This document shows positions 7,720-14,154 of a stretch of DNA of 14,154 nucleotides, piece by piece. Numbering within the stretch: position 1 is the stretch's first letter; each line of letters starts with the position of its first letter. The notes under the pieces are model-generated. The model had not been told where the DNA came from. It was given only the letters and a program-made list of their open reading frames with translations, and did no database searches. This DNA is from Pseudomonadota bacterium (lineage in GTDB: Bacteria > Pseudomonadota > Alphaproteobacteria > Rhizobiales > Rhizobiaceae), in the NCBI GenBank assembly GCA_023433855.1, contig JAEYTV010000147.1, positions 1 through 14,154 of the forward strand. Reading direction: 5' to 3'. A program made the position numbers and the translations under genes.

Positions 7720-9024
7720 TTACTTGTAGGATCCAGGCTGCGGCTGCGACTTAACGAAGTCGGCTGGGAGCGTCGAAATCCATTCGATGGGGTCTTGCCC
7801 GACCGGCGGCATCAGAGACTTGCCGTCATAGCGCGCCATGTTGCCCAGAACCGGGAACTGGAAATCGGCCGACTTCGCGGTCACGCCTACGATCTGGTCG
7901 ACTATTCCGTCGTTGTCTTCCCGGGTGGTCGTGGTTCCGGTAAGGGTCTTCACCACGCTGCCCCTCATGGCTTCGGCCACTTCCTCACGGGTCGGCCAGG
8001 TGCCACCGTTCTTTTCCATAGCCTTTTCGTAAGCCTGCTTCATGTAGACGAAGCTGTTGGCCATTTTGATTGCCGGAAACACCGGATAGCTTCCATACTT
8101 CGCGTGGTACGCTTCTGCGAACTTCTTCATTTCCGGGTTGGCAGCGGCATCCGGCGACATCCACCATCCATCTCCAAGGACGCCAACGATGACCCCCTCT
8201 GGAATATCCACGTTCTGGAGAGACGATTCACCGAGAGCAAAGATTGCCTGGCTGGAACGAAATAGCCCGCGCGGGGATGCCTGGCGAACGAAGTTTTCAA
8301 GGTCGCCGCCCCAAAGGTTCGAGAATATGACGTCCGGACGGGCCGCCGTCAGACGGGAAATCTCAGTCTGGAACGTAGCCGATCCAAGCTTGGGATAAAG
8401 TTCAGCGACGATCTCGACATCCGGCTTGAAGGTCTTCAGCGCGGCCTTGAATATGTTGGCTGCGTCATGTCCGAAGGCATAGTCAGGATTGATGATCGCC
8501 ACCGTCTTCACGTCCGGTTTGACCGAGAGCATGTAGAAGGCGTAGGCGAGGAATTCTGGCACTGTGTTGCCATTGGGCCGAAAATAGAAGGGATACTCCC
8601 CCTTGGTGAAAAGCTGGTGGGTGTCGCAGTTCCATCCGATGGTCGGTATCTTCAGCTCATCCACGACCGGCGCCAGGGCCATGCAGTTGCCGCTGGAGAG
8701 GGCGGCAACCATCACGCCGTTTGCACCATCGCCCGCGAGCTTCCGGAACTCGGTAATGACGCCCTCCGTGCCCTGGCCTTCATCGACATAGGTGGCCTTC
8801 AGCGGCACCCCACCAATACCACCATCCGCGTTGATGGTTTCGATCATGAGTTCCGCCGCATTGCGGCCAGGCATTCCATAAGCGGCTGTCGCACCGGACG
8901 TAAAGCTGAAAACGCCGACGCCCAGAGCGTCAGGCTTGTCGGCGGAACTGGCCGGAAATGGGAGGCTGAGAGACATGATCGATACAGCAGCGGCGGCTGC
9001 AAACTTCTTTGACATCAATGACAT
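7720..9024 (-). CDS. Periplasmic substrate-binding protein of a branched-chain-type ABC transporter
   Basis: 434 residues from the ATG at 9024, which has AGAGGG 5 bases upstream; the ATG at 9015 is too far from it, and the open frame up to 9120 is promoter DNA. The N-terminus is a Sec signal peptide: KK, a hydrophobic AAAAAVSIMSLSLPFP core and a likely cleavage after Ala28 (ASSA/DKP). The mature part is a type I periplasmic-binding-fold protein (Peripla_BP_6/LivK-like), with typical segments GMPGRNAAELMIETINADGG, NPDYAFGHD and TAARPDVIFSNLWGG. It is the first gene of the operon that continues with the LivH-, LivM-, LivG- and LivF-like genes. It is longer than leucine-binding LivK (about 345-350 mature residues). 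The amidase and monooxygenase neighbours suggest an aromatic, amide or carboxylate ligand rather than an amino acid, but this is inference. Confidence 0.93.
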   Translation of the reverse strand: MSLMSKKFAAAAAVSIMSLSLPFPASSADKPDALGVGVFSFTSGATAAYGMPGRNAAELMIETINADGGIGGVPLKATYVDEGQGTEGVITEFRKLAGDGANGVMVAALSSGNCMALAPVVDELKIPTIGWNCDTHQLFTKGEYPFYFRPNGNTVPEFLAYAFYMLSVKPDVKTVAIINPDYAFGHDAANIFKAALKTFKPDVEIVAELYPKLGSATFQTEISRLTAARPDVIFSNLWGGDLENFVRQASPRGLFRSSQAIFALGESSLQNVDIPEGVIVGVLGDGWWMSPDAAANPEMKKFAEAYHAKYGSYPVFPAIKMANSFVYMKQAYEKAMEKNGGTWPTREEVAEAMRGSVVKTLTGTTTTREDNDGIVDQIVGVTAKSADFQFPVLGNMARYDGKSLMPPVGQDPIEWISTLPADFVKSQPQPGSYK

Positions 9025-9101
9025 GAAGACCCTCTGTCTGATTCCACTGTGACGACGGCTTCCGCGCTGCTGCACGTGCTCATTTCTTTTTTTGCACCTC
9101 G

Positions 9102-9130
9102 ATGATTGCCTAAGTCGCACAACTGTGCAA
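9102..9130 (-). promoter_or_regulatory. Candidate promoter of the ABC transporter operon
   Basis: On the - strand, TTGCAC (9130-9125) and AATCAT (9107-9102) are spaced by 17 bases, a fair sigma-70-like pair, about 78 bases ahead of the binding-protein ATG. It overlaps the inverted repeat at 9111-9134. This is a pattern match only. Confidence 0.35.
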
Positions 9131-9134
9131 CTTA
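9111..9134. promoter_or_regulatory. Candidate operator 1, inverted repeat in the divergent intergenic region
   Basis: Half-sites TAAGTCGCACA (9111-9121) and TGTGCAACTTA (9124-9134) are inverted around a central AC, with 10 of 11 positions matching; the GCACA/TGTGC core is perfect. Compact dyads of this kind are usual for GntR/FadR-type repressors. It overlaps the candidate -35 region of the transporter promoter, a good place for repression. The binding protein is presumed to be the GntR regulator encoded at 10086-10781. Confidence 0.55.
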
Positions 9135-9140
9135 AAAATG

Positions 9141-9158
9141 GCAGTGATATTTCACTGC
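9141..9158. promoter_or_regulatory. Candidate operator 2, inverted repeat ahead of the DUF2848 gene
   Basis: Perfect arms GCAGTGA (9141-9147) and TCACTGC (9152-9158) flank a 4-base spacer, about 92 bases before the DUF2848 start. It lies 6 bases from operator 1 but its sequence is different, so it could be a site for another regulator or an RNA hairpin in the leader. Confidence 0.45.
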
Positions 9159-9250
9159 GCTACTTTTTATGCTGGGACCCATTCTGCACAGAGATACATC
9201 ACCCTTCGAGGCCGCTCGAAAGACGCTGCGGGACGGGAGAAGGAGACGGA

Positions 9251-9937
9251 ATGAAAAAGCTTGAACTCACGGTGATTTCCAAGAGCGGCGAGGCGCAGAT
9301 GTCCGTCGAGATATCTGAGATGGTCATCGCCGGCTGGGCGGGCCGTGACAAGGAAGCAATGGAGCATCATATCCAGGAACTGGAAGCGCTTGGTGTTGCC
9401 CGCCCCGCATCCACCCCAACCTTCTATCGGGTTGCGGCGAGCCGCCTCACCCAGGAACAGGAAATTCAGGACGCCGGCCCGGATGGTTCCGGGGAGGTGG
9501 AGACGTTCCTGGTAGCTTCGAACGGGAAGCTCTACGTCGGAATCGGCTCGGACCATACGGACCGTAAGGCCGAGACGGTCGGAATTACGCTTTCGAAGCA
9601 GATGTGCGACAAGCCGGTAAGCAGAACGGCCTGGCTCTACGACGAGGTTTCCGACCATTGGGACAGCCTCATCCTTCGCAGCTACGCGACGATCAACGGC
9701 CAGAGGGTGCTCTATCAAGAGGGCGCGGTAGCCAGCCTTCTTCCTCCGTCTGAACTGATCCAGCGTTATACGGAGGGCGGGACGCTGCCGGATGGAACTG
9801 CGATGTTCGGCGGCACCATGCCCGCTATAGGCGGCATTCGTTCCGCGAGCAGATTCGAAGCTGAGATCGTCGATCCGGTCCTGGGGCGCTCCATGTCTTT
9901 CGGTTATGACGTCACCGTGCTTCCCGTACGCGGATAG
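9251..9937 (+). CDS. DUF2848 family protein, possible FAH-fold hydrolase
   Basis: 228 residues from the ATG at 9251, with AGGAG 5 bases upstream; the longer open frame from 9092 crosses the promoter region. I recognise the DUF2848 family by the overall pattern: a PTFYRVAASRLT segment near 56-67, VGIGSDHTDR at 96-105, SKQMCDKPVSRTAW at 115-128 and a C-terminal GTMPAIGGI at 188-196. No function is established for the family as far as I know. The GSDHTDR and GT-P motifs recall fumarylacetoacetate-hydrolase-fold enzymes, so a hydrolase, hydratase or decarboxylase acting on an oxo-acid breakdown product is plausible but not shown. There is no signal peptide, so it is cytoplasmic. It is divergent from the transporter and precedes gntR by 148 bases. 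Confidence 0.8.
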   Translation: MKKLELTVISKSGEAQMSVEISEMVIAGWAGRDKEAMEHHIQELEALGVARPASTPTFYRVAASRLTQEQEIQDAGPDGSGEVETFLVASNGKLYVGIGSDHTDRKAETVGITLSKQMCDKPVSRTAWLYDEVSDHWDSLILRSYATINGQRVLYQEGAVASLLPPSELIQRYTEGGTLPDGTAMFGGTMPAIGGIRSASRFEAEIVDPVLGRSMSFGYDVTVLPVRG

Positions 9938-9964
9938 CACGAATTGAATGACCCGTGGGCCGGT

Positions 9965-9983
9965 GCGTCGACATCTGCGACGC
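9965..9983. repeat. Inverted repeat just downstream of the DUF2848 gene
   Basis: Arms GCGTCG (9965-9970) and CGACGC (9978-9983) are separated by 7 bases, starting 27 bases after the DUF2848 stop. No T-run follows. It may be a weak terminator, an RNA-end hairpin or an operator for gntR. Confidence 0.4.
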
Positions 9984-10015
9984 TACGTGTTTAGAAGGTG
10001 CTTCTCTGATATGAG

Positions 10016-10034
10016 ACGGCCCCGTGGGGGCTGT
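10016..10034 (+). terminator. Hairpin between DUF2848 and gntR, possible terminator or attenuator
   Basis: An 8-base stem, ACGGCCCC (10016-10023) with GGGGCTGT (10027-10034), includes one G-T wobble and a GTG loop, and is followed by a pyrimidine-rich TTTCCTCC. It is GC-rich and stable but has only three Ts. It would partly uncouple gntR from DUF2848 transcription. A smaller hairpin (AGAAG/CTTCT, 9993-10005) lies just before it. Confidence 0.45.
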
Positions 10035-10085
10035 TTCCTCCATCCGGGTGAAGCTTCTGCAATGCCGGCTGCAGGAAGGGACATC

Positions 10086-10781
10086 ATGAGTGCCGAAACA
10101 CCCACTGTCGAACCACCGATGGCGCCTCGGCGCAACAGGTCTGCTGAGCGCACGCCTTCCCTGAGAGATCAAGCCTACGAGGCGATAAAGCACCTCATCA
10201 TCACCTGTGAACTCAAACCCGGCGAGGTACTGAGCGAAGCGGATTTGAGTTCGGACATAGGCATAGGGCGAACGCCCGTCCATCAGGCGATCGACCGTCT
10301 CGTTACCGACGGGATGATCGACGTCATGCCCCGCAAGGGCATCATCGTTAGGCCCGTGAGCCTCGACGAGATCCGCGACATCATTGAAGTGCGGCTCCTC
10401 AATGAAACCCATTGCGCACGTCGTGCTGCCACTTTGGCAGAGCCTAGCGACATTTCCCGGCTGGTCGCGAACCTGGATGCCATGTGGAGCGCGTCGAAGC
10501 TTCGCGCAATCGAAGACATGATGAATCTCGATCGCGAGTTTCACGCCCTTCTGTCACGGACGACGGGCAACAAGACTTTGTCTGAAATTCTCCGTAACCT
10601 TCATGACCGCTCGTTGCGTATGTGGTTCATATCGCTACGGGCGGGCGAACACCACATGCGCGTGTGCGAGCAACACGCCGCGATCCTCGATGGCGTCCGC
10701 CGCCATGACCCGGATGCCGCCGAGCAGGCTGTACGCGCGCACGTCGAAGCATTCCGGGACAATATCACGCGGCAGCTCTGA
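10086..10781 (+). CDS. GntR-family transcriptional regulator, FCD (FadR/VanR-type) subgroup
   Basis: 231 residues from the ATG at 10086, preceded by AGGAAGGG with 5-base spacing; an upstream extension to 9948 would cross the hairpins. The N-terminal winged helix-turn-helix spans about 26-92, with GRTPVHQAIDRLVTDGMIDV as the recognition helix and wing start and GIIVRPVS closing the wing. The C-terminal FCD domain keeps the metal-binding set: Asp149 and His153 (LDREFHALL), His197 (EQHAAI) and His219 (RAHVEAF). Such proteins usually repress catabolic operons and are released by a carboxylic acid ligand or pathway intermediate. Its position between the transporter/DUF2848 genes and the monooxygenase operon makes it the likely regulator of both. 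Its gene converges on the amidase gene. Confidence 0.93.
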   Translation: MSAETPTVEPPMAPRRNRSAERTPSLRDQAYEAIKHLIITCELKPGEVLSEADLSSDIGIGRTPVHQAIDRLVTDGMIDVMPRKGIIVRPVSLDEIRDIIEVRLLNETHCARRAATLAEPSDISRLVANLDAMWSASKLRAIEDMMNLDREFHALLSRTTGNKTLSEILRNLHDRSLRMWFISLRAGEHHMRVCEQHAAILDGVRRHDPDAAEQAVRAHVEAFRDNITRQL

Positions 10782-10792
10782 CGTCGTCAGAG
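10776..10792. terminator. Shared hairpin containing both stop codons of the convergent gntR and amidase genes
   Basis: Perfect 7-base arms CTCTGAC (10776-10782) and GTCAGAG (10786-10792) flank a 3-base loop. The gntR TGA (10779-10781) lies in the left arm and the amidase TGA (complement of 10787-10789) in the right arm. On the + strand the stem is followed by ATGCTTTT, a modest T-run; on the - strand there is none. It probably ends gntR transcription, less surely that of the amidase operon. Confidence 0.6.
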
Positions 10793-12136
10793 ATGCTTTT
10801 CCACGGCCTGCGCCCATCCAAGAAGCGCCGCATCCTGCCCGCCTGCCGCCGAAAGCATCAGGCCAGCGGGAGCGGACCCTTCTTCATGCATGGGTAGCGA
10901 AATCGAGCATCCGTCGATCATGTTGATGAGCGTTGGATTTCTCAGCATGGCGAGGTTCACCTTCGTAAAGAGTGCATCATCCTCCTCCAGCGAAGCGATC
11001 GACGGCGCAACCGTCGGCACCGTCGGCATCGCGATGACGTCGAACCCGCTGATCGCAGCGGTTGCCCGGCGGAGCAAGTCGTTCCGGGCGCGGACCAACT
11101 CGATATAGTCGGACGCGCTCTGTTCCTTGCCGCGCAAGATGCGCATCAGCACCCGCGGGTCATAAGATCCATCTCCTCCTCCTGCGATCAGGCCAGCGTG
11201 CCATACATAGGCTTCGGATGCAGTGAAACCTCCCTTCGCATTGATCCCGGCGACCTCTCCGAATTCTGACAGCGGGATGGGTGTCACAACCGCTCCGGCT
11301 GCAGAGAGCTTCCTGACAGCTTCTTCAAAGAGGTTGGCAACGTAATCATCCAATCCATCCATGGCGACCGTCTGGGGAACCCCGATGCGCATTCCGGCAA
11401 TCGCAGGCGGACCAAACGACTTCAGGGACGCTCCGCTCATGACCTCATGAAGGATACGGCAACACTCGACGGTAGGTGCCAGCGATCCGATCGAATCGAG
11501 GGTCGGAGACAGCGGCAACGCCCCCGCCAGCGGAACAGCCGCCGCGGTCGGCTTGTATCCGACGATTCCGCACAACGCTGCCGGGATCCGGCAGGAACCT
11601 CCGGTATCTGATCCGATTCCTGCTGCAGCCATGCCATCGGCAACAGATACACCGGCTCCCGAAGAGGACCCTCCTGGAATGCGACCCGTTTTCCTGTCCC
11701 AAGGGCTGGAGGGGGTTCCATAGTGAGGGTTGAGACCCAGCCCGGAAAATGCGAACTCGGTCATGTTGGTCCGTCCCAAGACGACGAAACCCGCCGCCTT
11801 GAGACGTGCGATCGCAGGGGCGTCGGCATCGGCCGGCGCCGCAGAGGCCAGGATTTTTGATCCTGCGGGAGTAGGAGCTCCCTTCAGATCGAAGAGATCC
11901 TTAACCGAGATCGGTATCCCTGCATAAGGAGATGGGGCCGCACCTGCCGCTCTGAGCTGATCGTAAGCAGCCGCCGCGGCGAGGGCCGCTTCCGCGTAGA
12001 CCTTGGTGAAGGTTCGCCCCCCCTCGCCTTCAGGGTCTTGAATCCGTTCAAGGGAGACCTCAACCATCCGCACTGCAGTCGTGCGGCCGGTTTCCAGAGC
12101 CTCGGCCCGAGCACGCAGAGATTCCCTAAATGTCAT
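10787..12136 (-). CDS. Amidase-signature family hydrolase
   Basis: 449 residues from the ATG at 12136, usual for the family. The Ser-cisSer-Lys triad is complete: Lys79 in SVKDLFDL, the cis-Ser at about 157 in the GGSSSGAG block, and the nucleophile Ser181 in GSDTGGSCRIPA. These enzymes hydrolyse carboxamides to acid and ammonia or amine. The substrate is not readable; GatA is unlikely because GatC and GatB are absent and the context is catabolic. GGAGGGG stands 6 bases before the chosen ATG; an in-frame ATG at 12142 directly touches that site and is rejected. No signal peptide is seen, so it is cytoplasmic. It is the last gene of the monooxygenase operon, 20 bases after the cupin gene. Confidence 0.93.
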   Translation of the reverse strand: MTFRESLRARAEALETGRTTAVRMVEVSLERIQDPEGEGGRTFTKVYAEAALAAAAAYDQLRAAGAAPSPYAGIPISVKDLFDLKGAPTPAGSKILASAAPADADAPAIARLKAAGFVVLGRTNMTEFAFSGLGLNPHYGTPSSPWDRKTGRIPGGSSSGAGVSVADGMAAAGIGSDTGGSCRIPAALCGIVGYKPTAAAVPLAGALPLSPTLDSIGSLAPTVECCRILHEVMSGASLKSFGPPAIAGMRIGVPQTVAMDGLDDYVANLFEEAVRKLSAAGAVVTPIPLSEFGEVAGINAKGGFTASEAYVWHAGLIAGGGDGSYDPRVLMRILRGKEQSASDYIELVRARNDLLRRATAAISGFDVIAMPTVPTVAPSIASLEEDDALFTKVNLAMLRNPTLINMIDGCSISLPMHEEGSAPAGLMLSAAGGQDAALLGWAQAVEKHL

Positions 12137-12156
12137 ACCCATCCCCTCCGAATCGA

Positions 12157-12537
12157 TCAGACCGGATCGAAATAATGGATCTCGAGAAGCAGGCAACCGC
12201 CTTCCGACTTGAATGGGCCGTGCTGAGCATGCGGCGGCCGGCAGGCGTAAGTATTGGGGGGGAACGCGGTACCGCCGTTACCCTGAGCGTCGTTTCCGAC
12301 CGTCAGGTCGCCTGAGACGAGGTAGACCTCTTCCCAGTACTCATGCTCGAACGGCTTGGTCGTGAAGACACCCGGATCAAAACGGAGGAGCCGAGTGCGG
12401 GTGCCCCGGCGGCCCTCTTCATCCAGGGCGCCTGAGAGGATTTTCTGCTGGATTCCTGACGGGTAGCCGGCTGGGACCTCCCATCCGGAATTCATGTCGA
12501 GGGTGTAGAATTCATCATGCTTCTTGTTGACTGGCAT
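12157..12537 (-). CDS. Small single-domain cupin protein
   Basis: 126 residues from the ATG at 12537, with GGAGG 6 bases upstream. One cupin barrel is visible. Motif 1 is in PGVFTTKPFEHEYWEEVYLVSG with a single His (65) and Glu69/70; the first His of the usual HxH is replaced by Phe63. Motif 2 is around NTYACRPPHAQHGPF with His103 and His106. The remaining His/Glu set could still hold a metal, so it may be an oxygenase, an isomerase, or a sensor or accessory protein. It sits 13 bases after the hpaB-like stop and 20 bases before the amidase, so it probably acts in the same pathway. The substrate is unknown. Confidence 0.88.
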   Translation of the reverse strand: MPVNKKHDEFYTLDMNSGWEVPAGYPSGIQQKILSGALDEEGRRGTRTRLLRFDPGVFTTKPFEHEYWEEVYLVSGDLTVGNDAQGNGGTAFPPNTYACRPPHAQHGPFKSEGGCLLLEIHYFDPV

Positions 12538-12550
12538 GGGAAACCTCCGT

Positions 12551-14035
12551 TCAGGCTGCTGTGTCGGTGTTTGAGGCCTTGAGACTGTCTTCGAGCGAGT
12601 AGCTGTCGAGCATGCTCTGGACAAGGCCGCCGGCACGATCCCAGTCATAGGTACGGAAGGCATGGCCCTTCGTGACAAAGGTCGCGCCCGCGTAGAACAT
12701 CTCGTACTGGTGATGCCTGGACCCGAACTCGGAACCGACAGCGTCCCAGGCCAGCTTGTAGAACTTAACCCGATCGAGCGACGATGCTGCAGGTGACTGC
12801 TGCGTCTTTCCGATAAGCGTCGCCAGGTCAGGATTTGCGAAGTCCGCCACGGACGAGGGGAGCATGATCATGCCGCCGCCGGCCAGATCGCGGATCGTAT
12901 TGAGAACCTTCGGGTAGAGCTGCTGCGTGATCACCTGCGCGGTATAGAGATGATGAGCATTCGGGACGAAGTAGGAGCCGACCTGACGTCCATCAGCTTC
13001 CATGGCGGAAACCAAGGCGTCGACCATTCCCACTTCCGCAGCCAGCTGCCCGAGTGTTTCGCGAACCTGCGGAAACTGGGTAACGCCATTCGTGTCTGTT
13101 GCACGGCGCGCCAGTCCGATCAGGAACCGCATCTTCACTGACAGGCGGATCATTGCCTGGTAGTTCTGATAGACATGAGCAGGGGTCGCATGGAACTGTT
13201 TCTGGCACATGGCGATGTCGCCATCCACAAAAACGCGGTCCCACGGCACCTTGACATCATCGAAGTAGAGAACGGCATCGTTCTCGTCGAACCGGCTCGC
13301 CAGCGGGTTGTCGAACACTGACGGCGACGCCGCCTCGTACGACTTGCGGGAGAGCATCTTCAGGCCCTTCGCGTTCATCGGGATTGCGAAGGAGACGGCA
13401 TAGTTTTCGTCCCCCTCGCGAAGCGGCTGGATGCAGGTCACGAACACCTCGTTGGCAACAACACCCCCCGTCGCCAGCATCTTTGCTCCGCGGATGGTGA
13501 TTCCTTCCGCGTCGCGATCGACCACGCCGGCAGTGAGGAACGGATCGGCCTGCTCTGCCGCCGACTTGGAGCGATCCGCCTGGGGGTTGATGATCACGTA
13601 GGTGAGGTAGAGATCGTTATCGCGGGCGTAGCGATAATAATCCGCCAGGTTGTGAGCGAACTTCGGATTGTACGTCTCGAACACGTCGAGGCCCATGTAC
13701 ATCCCGGCGATGCAGGACGCGACATGGTCAGGAGCACGGCCCATGAAGCCGCCATGGAGATTGGTCCAGGCCTCGAGTCCGGCACGCCGCTTCTTCAGCG
13801 CCTCGTAGGTCCCGGGCAGCTCCCAAATGCGGTTAGCCCTGCCGCCTTCGGGCGTCTCGAACGTCATGAGATCCTGGTTCGCCGGTGCATTGGCGAAATC
13901 GAACATCTTGGCGACCGACGCCGCGACGTTGCGGAAGGCCGGGTGGGTGGTCACGTCATCGACGCCCTTGCCGTCGATGAAAAGTTCGCGCCCGTCGTTC
14001 AGACTGCTGAGGTGCTGTTGGCCAGACCTGGTCAT
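12551..14035 (-). CDS. HpaB-family flavin-dependent monooxygenase, oxygenase component (4-hydroxyphenylacetate 3-hydroxylase-like)
   Basis: 494 residues from the ATG at 14035 (AGAGGA about 8 bases upstream); the family is usually 480-520. It is a cytoplasmic oxygenase that uses FADH2 supplied by a separate reductase to hydroxylate an aromatic ring. Family landmarks in order are DGRELFIDGKGVDDVTTHPAF (12-34), GGFMGRAPDHV (95-105), LYLTYVIINPQADRS (142-156), the RFDENDAVLYFDDVKVPWDRV block in mid-protein, LPSSVADF, and WDAVGSEFGSRHHQYEMFY in the C-terminal helical domain. Aligned from memory with E. coli HpaB, Arg113 is kept (Arg100 here), but Tyr117 is His104 and His155 is Tyr146. The substrate is therefore probably not 4-hydroxyphenylacetate, so I give no hpaB symbol. 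It is in an operon with a probable reductase upstream and the cupin and amidase genes downstream. Confidence 0.92.
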   Translation of the reverse strand: MTRSGQQHLSSLNDGRELFIDGKGVDDVTTHPAFRNVAASVAKMFDFANAPANQDLMTFETPEGGRANRIWELPGTYEALKKRRAGLEAWTNLHGGFMGRAPDHVASCIAGMYMGLDVFETYNPKFAHNLADYYRYARDNDLYLTYVIINPQADRSKSAAEQADPFLTAGVVDRDAEGITIRGAKMLATGGVVANEVFVTCIQPLREGDENYAVSFAIPMNAKGLKMLSRKSYEAASPSVFDNPLASRFDENDAVLYFDDVKVPWDRVFVDGDIAMCQKQFHATPAHVYQNYQAMIRLSVKMRFLIGLARRATDTNGVTQFPQVRETLGQLAAEVGMVDALVSAMEADGRQVGSYFVPNAHHLYTAQVITQQLYPKVLNTIRDLAGGGMIMLPSSVADFANPDLATLIGKTQQSPAASSLDRVKFYKLAWDAVGSEFGSRHHQYEMFYAGATFVTKGHAFRTYDWDRAGGLVQSMLDSYSLEDSLKASNTDTAA

Positions 14036-14057
14036 TTTGAAGTTCCTCTCAGTGAAA

Positions 14058-14154
14058 TTAGTAATGCAGGGCAAGAGGCCACTCGGCCTCCACTTGCCAA
14101 TCGTTGCGAACCCGCCGGTACCGGCCGCGGTAGAAGAGCAGTGGATCCGGCGCA
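14058..14154 (-). CDS. C-terminal end of a probable flavin reductase, partial
   Basis: Only 32 codons are visible, entering from the right edge and ending at TAA (14060-14058), 22 bases before the monooxygenase start. The peptide contains PDPLLFYRGRYRRV, similar to the PL-(F/Y)-(Y/W)-RGRY C-terminal motif I recall for HpaC-type flavin reductases, followed by a short NDWQVEAEWPL tail. A reductase supplying FADH2 is exactly what the adjacent HpaB-type oxygenase needs. With so few residues, an NTF2/SnoaL-like protein or another small enzyme is not excluded. Confidence 0.5.
   Translation of the reverse strand, partial: APDPLLFYRGRYRRVRNDWQVEAEWPLALHY

Noticed and set aside
9072..9079. GCACGTGC palindrome as a third operator
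   Set aside because: Only 8 bases with no extension on either side; too short to support alone.
9025..9120. N-terminal extension of the binding protein up to 9120
   Set aside because: It would precede the signal peptide and runs through the promoter and operator region.
9092..9250. N-terminal extension of the DUF2848 protein
   Set aside because: It spans the operator dyads; the ATG at 9251 has a clear AGGAG site and gives the expected N-terminus.
1..14154. CRISPR arrays, tRNA or rRNA genes, prophage or toxin-antitoxin genes
   Set aside because: No repeat-spacer pattern, cloverleaf, rRNA stretch or matching gene family was seen on either strand.

Overview
The window reads like accessory, plasmid- or island-type DNA from a GC-rich (about 60%) alphaproteobacterium, most likely of the Hyphomicrobiales (Rhizobium/Agrobacterium/Mesorhizobium-like). 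That assignment is an inference from gene families, codon use and operon style; no taxonomic marker gene is present.

Region A (1-3338, + strand) is an arginine deiminase cluster. The C-terminal end of an APC-type amino-acid transporter is followed, with tight spacing, by arcB (catabolic ornithine carbamoyltransferase), arcC (carbamate kinase) and arcA (arginine deiminase). Together they convert arginine to ornithine, CO2 and ammonia and yield one ATP. The order (transporter)-B-C-A differs from the well-known arcDABC order.

Region B (3339-4376) is a lower-GC junction. It holds two tandem small hairpins, one or two small hypothetical ORFs that overlap antisense, and a decayed 5' piece of an IS3-family transposase OrfA with a visible one-base frameshift.

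Region C (4377-14154) looks like one uptake-and-catabolism module. A five-gene branched-chain-type ABC transporter (binding protein, two permeases, two ATPases; - strand) is divergent from a DUF2848 protein and a GntR/FCD regulator (+ strand). From the right edge a second - strand operon converges on the regulator: the end of a probable flavin reductase, an HpaB-type flavin monooxygenase, a small cupin and an amidase-signature hydrolase. The intergenic region between the binding protein and DUF2848 genes holds two good inverted repeats that are candidate operators. A hairpin containing both stop codons separates the regulator from the amidase.

Interpretation (inference): GntR probably controls import and breakdown of an aromatic or N-heterocyclic compound, or an amide or acid derivative of one. 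It would enter through the ABC transporter, be oxygenated by the FADH2-dependent monooxygenase with its reductase, and be processed by the cupin, amidase and DUF2848 proteins. The monooxygenase keeps the catalytic Arg of 4-hydroxyphenylacetate hydroxylases but has the partner Tyr and His exchanged, so its substrate is probably not 4-hydroxyphenylacetate. I do not recognise this pathway as a characterised one.
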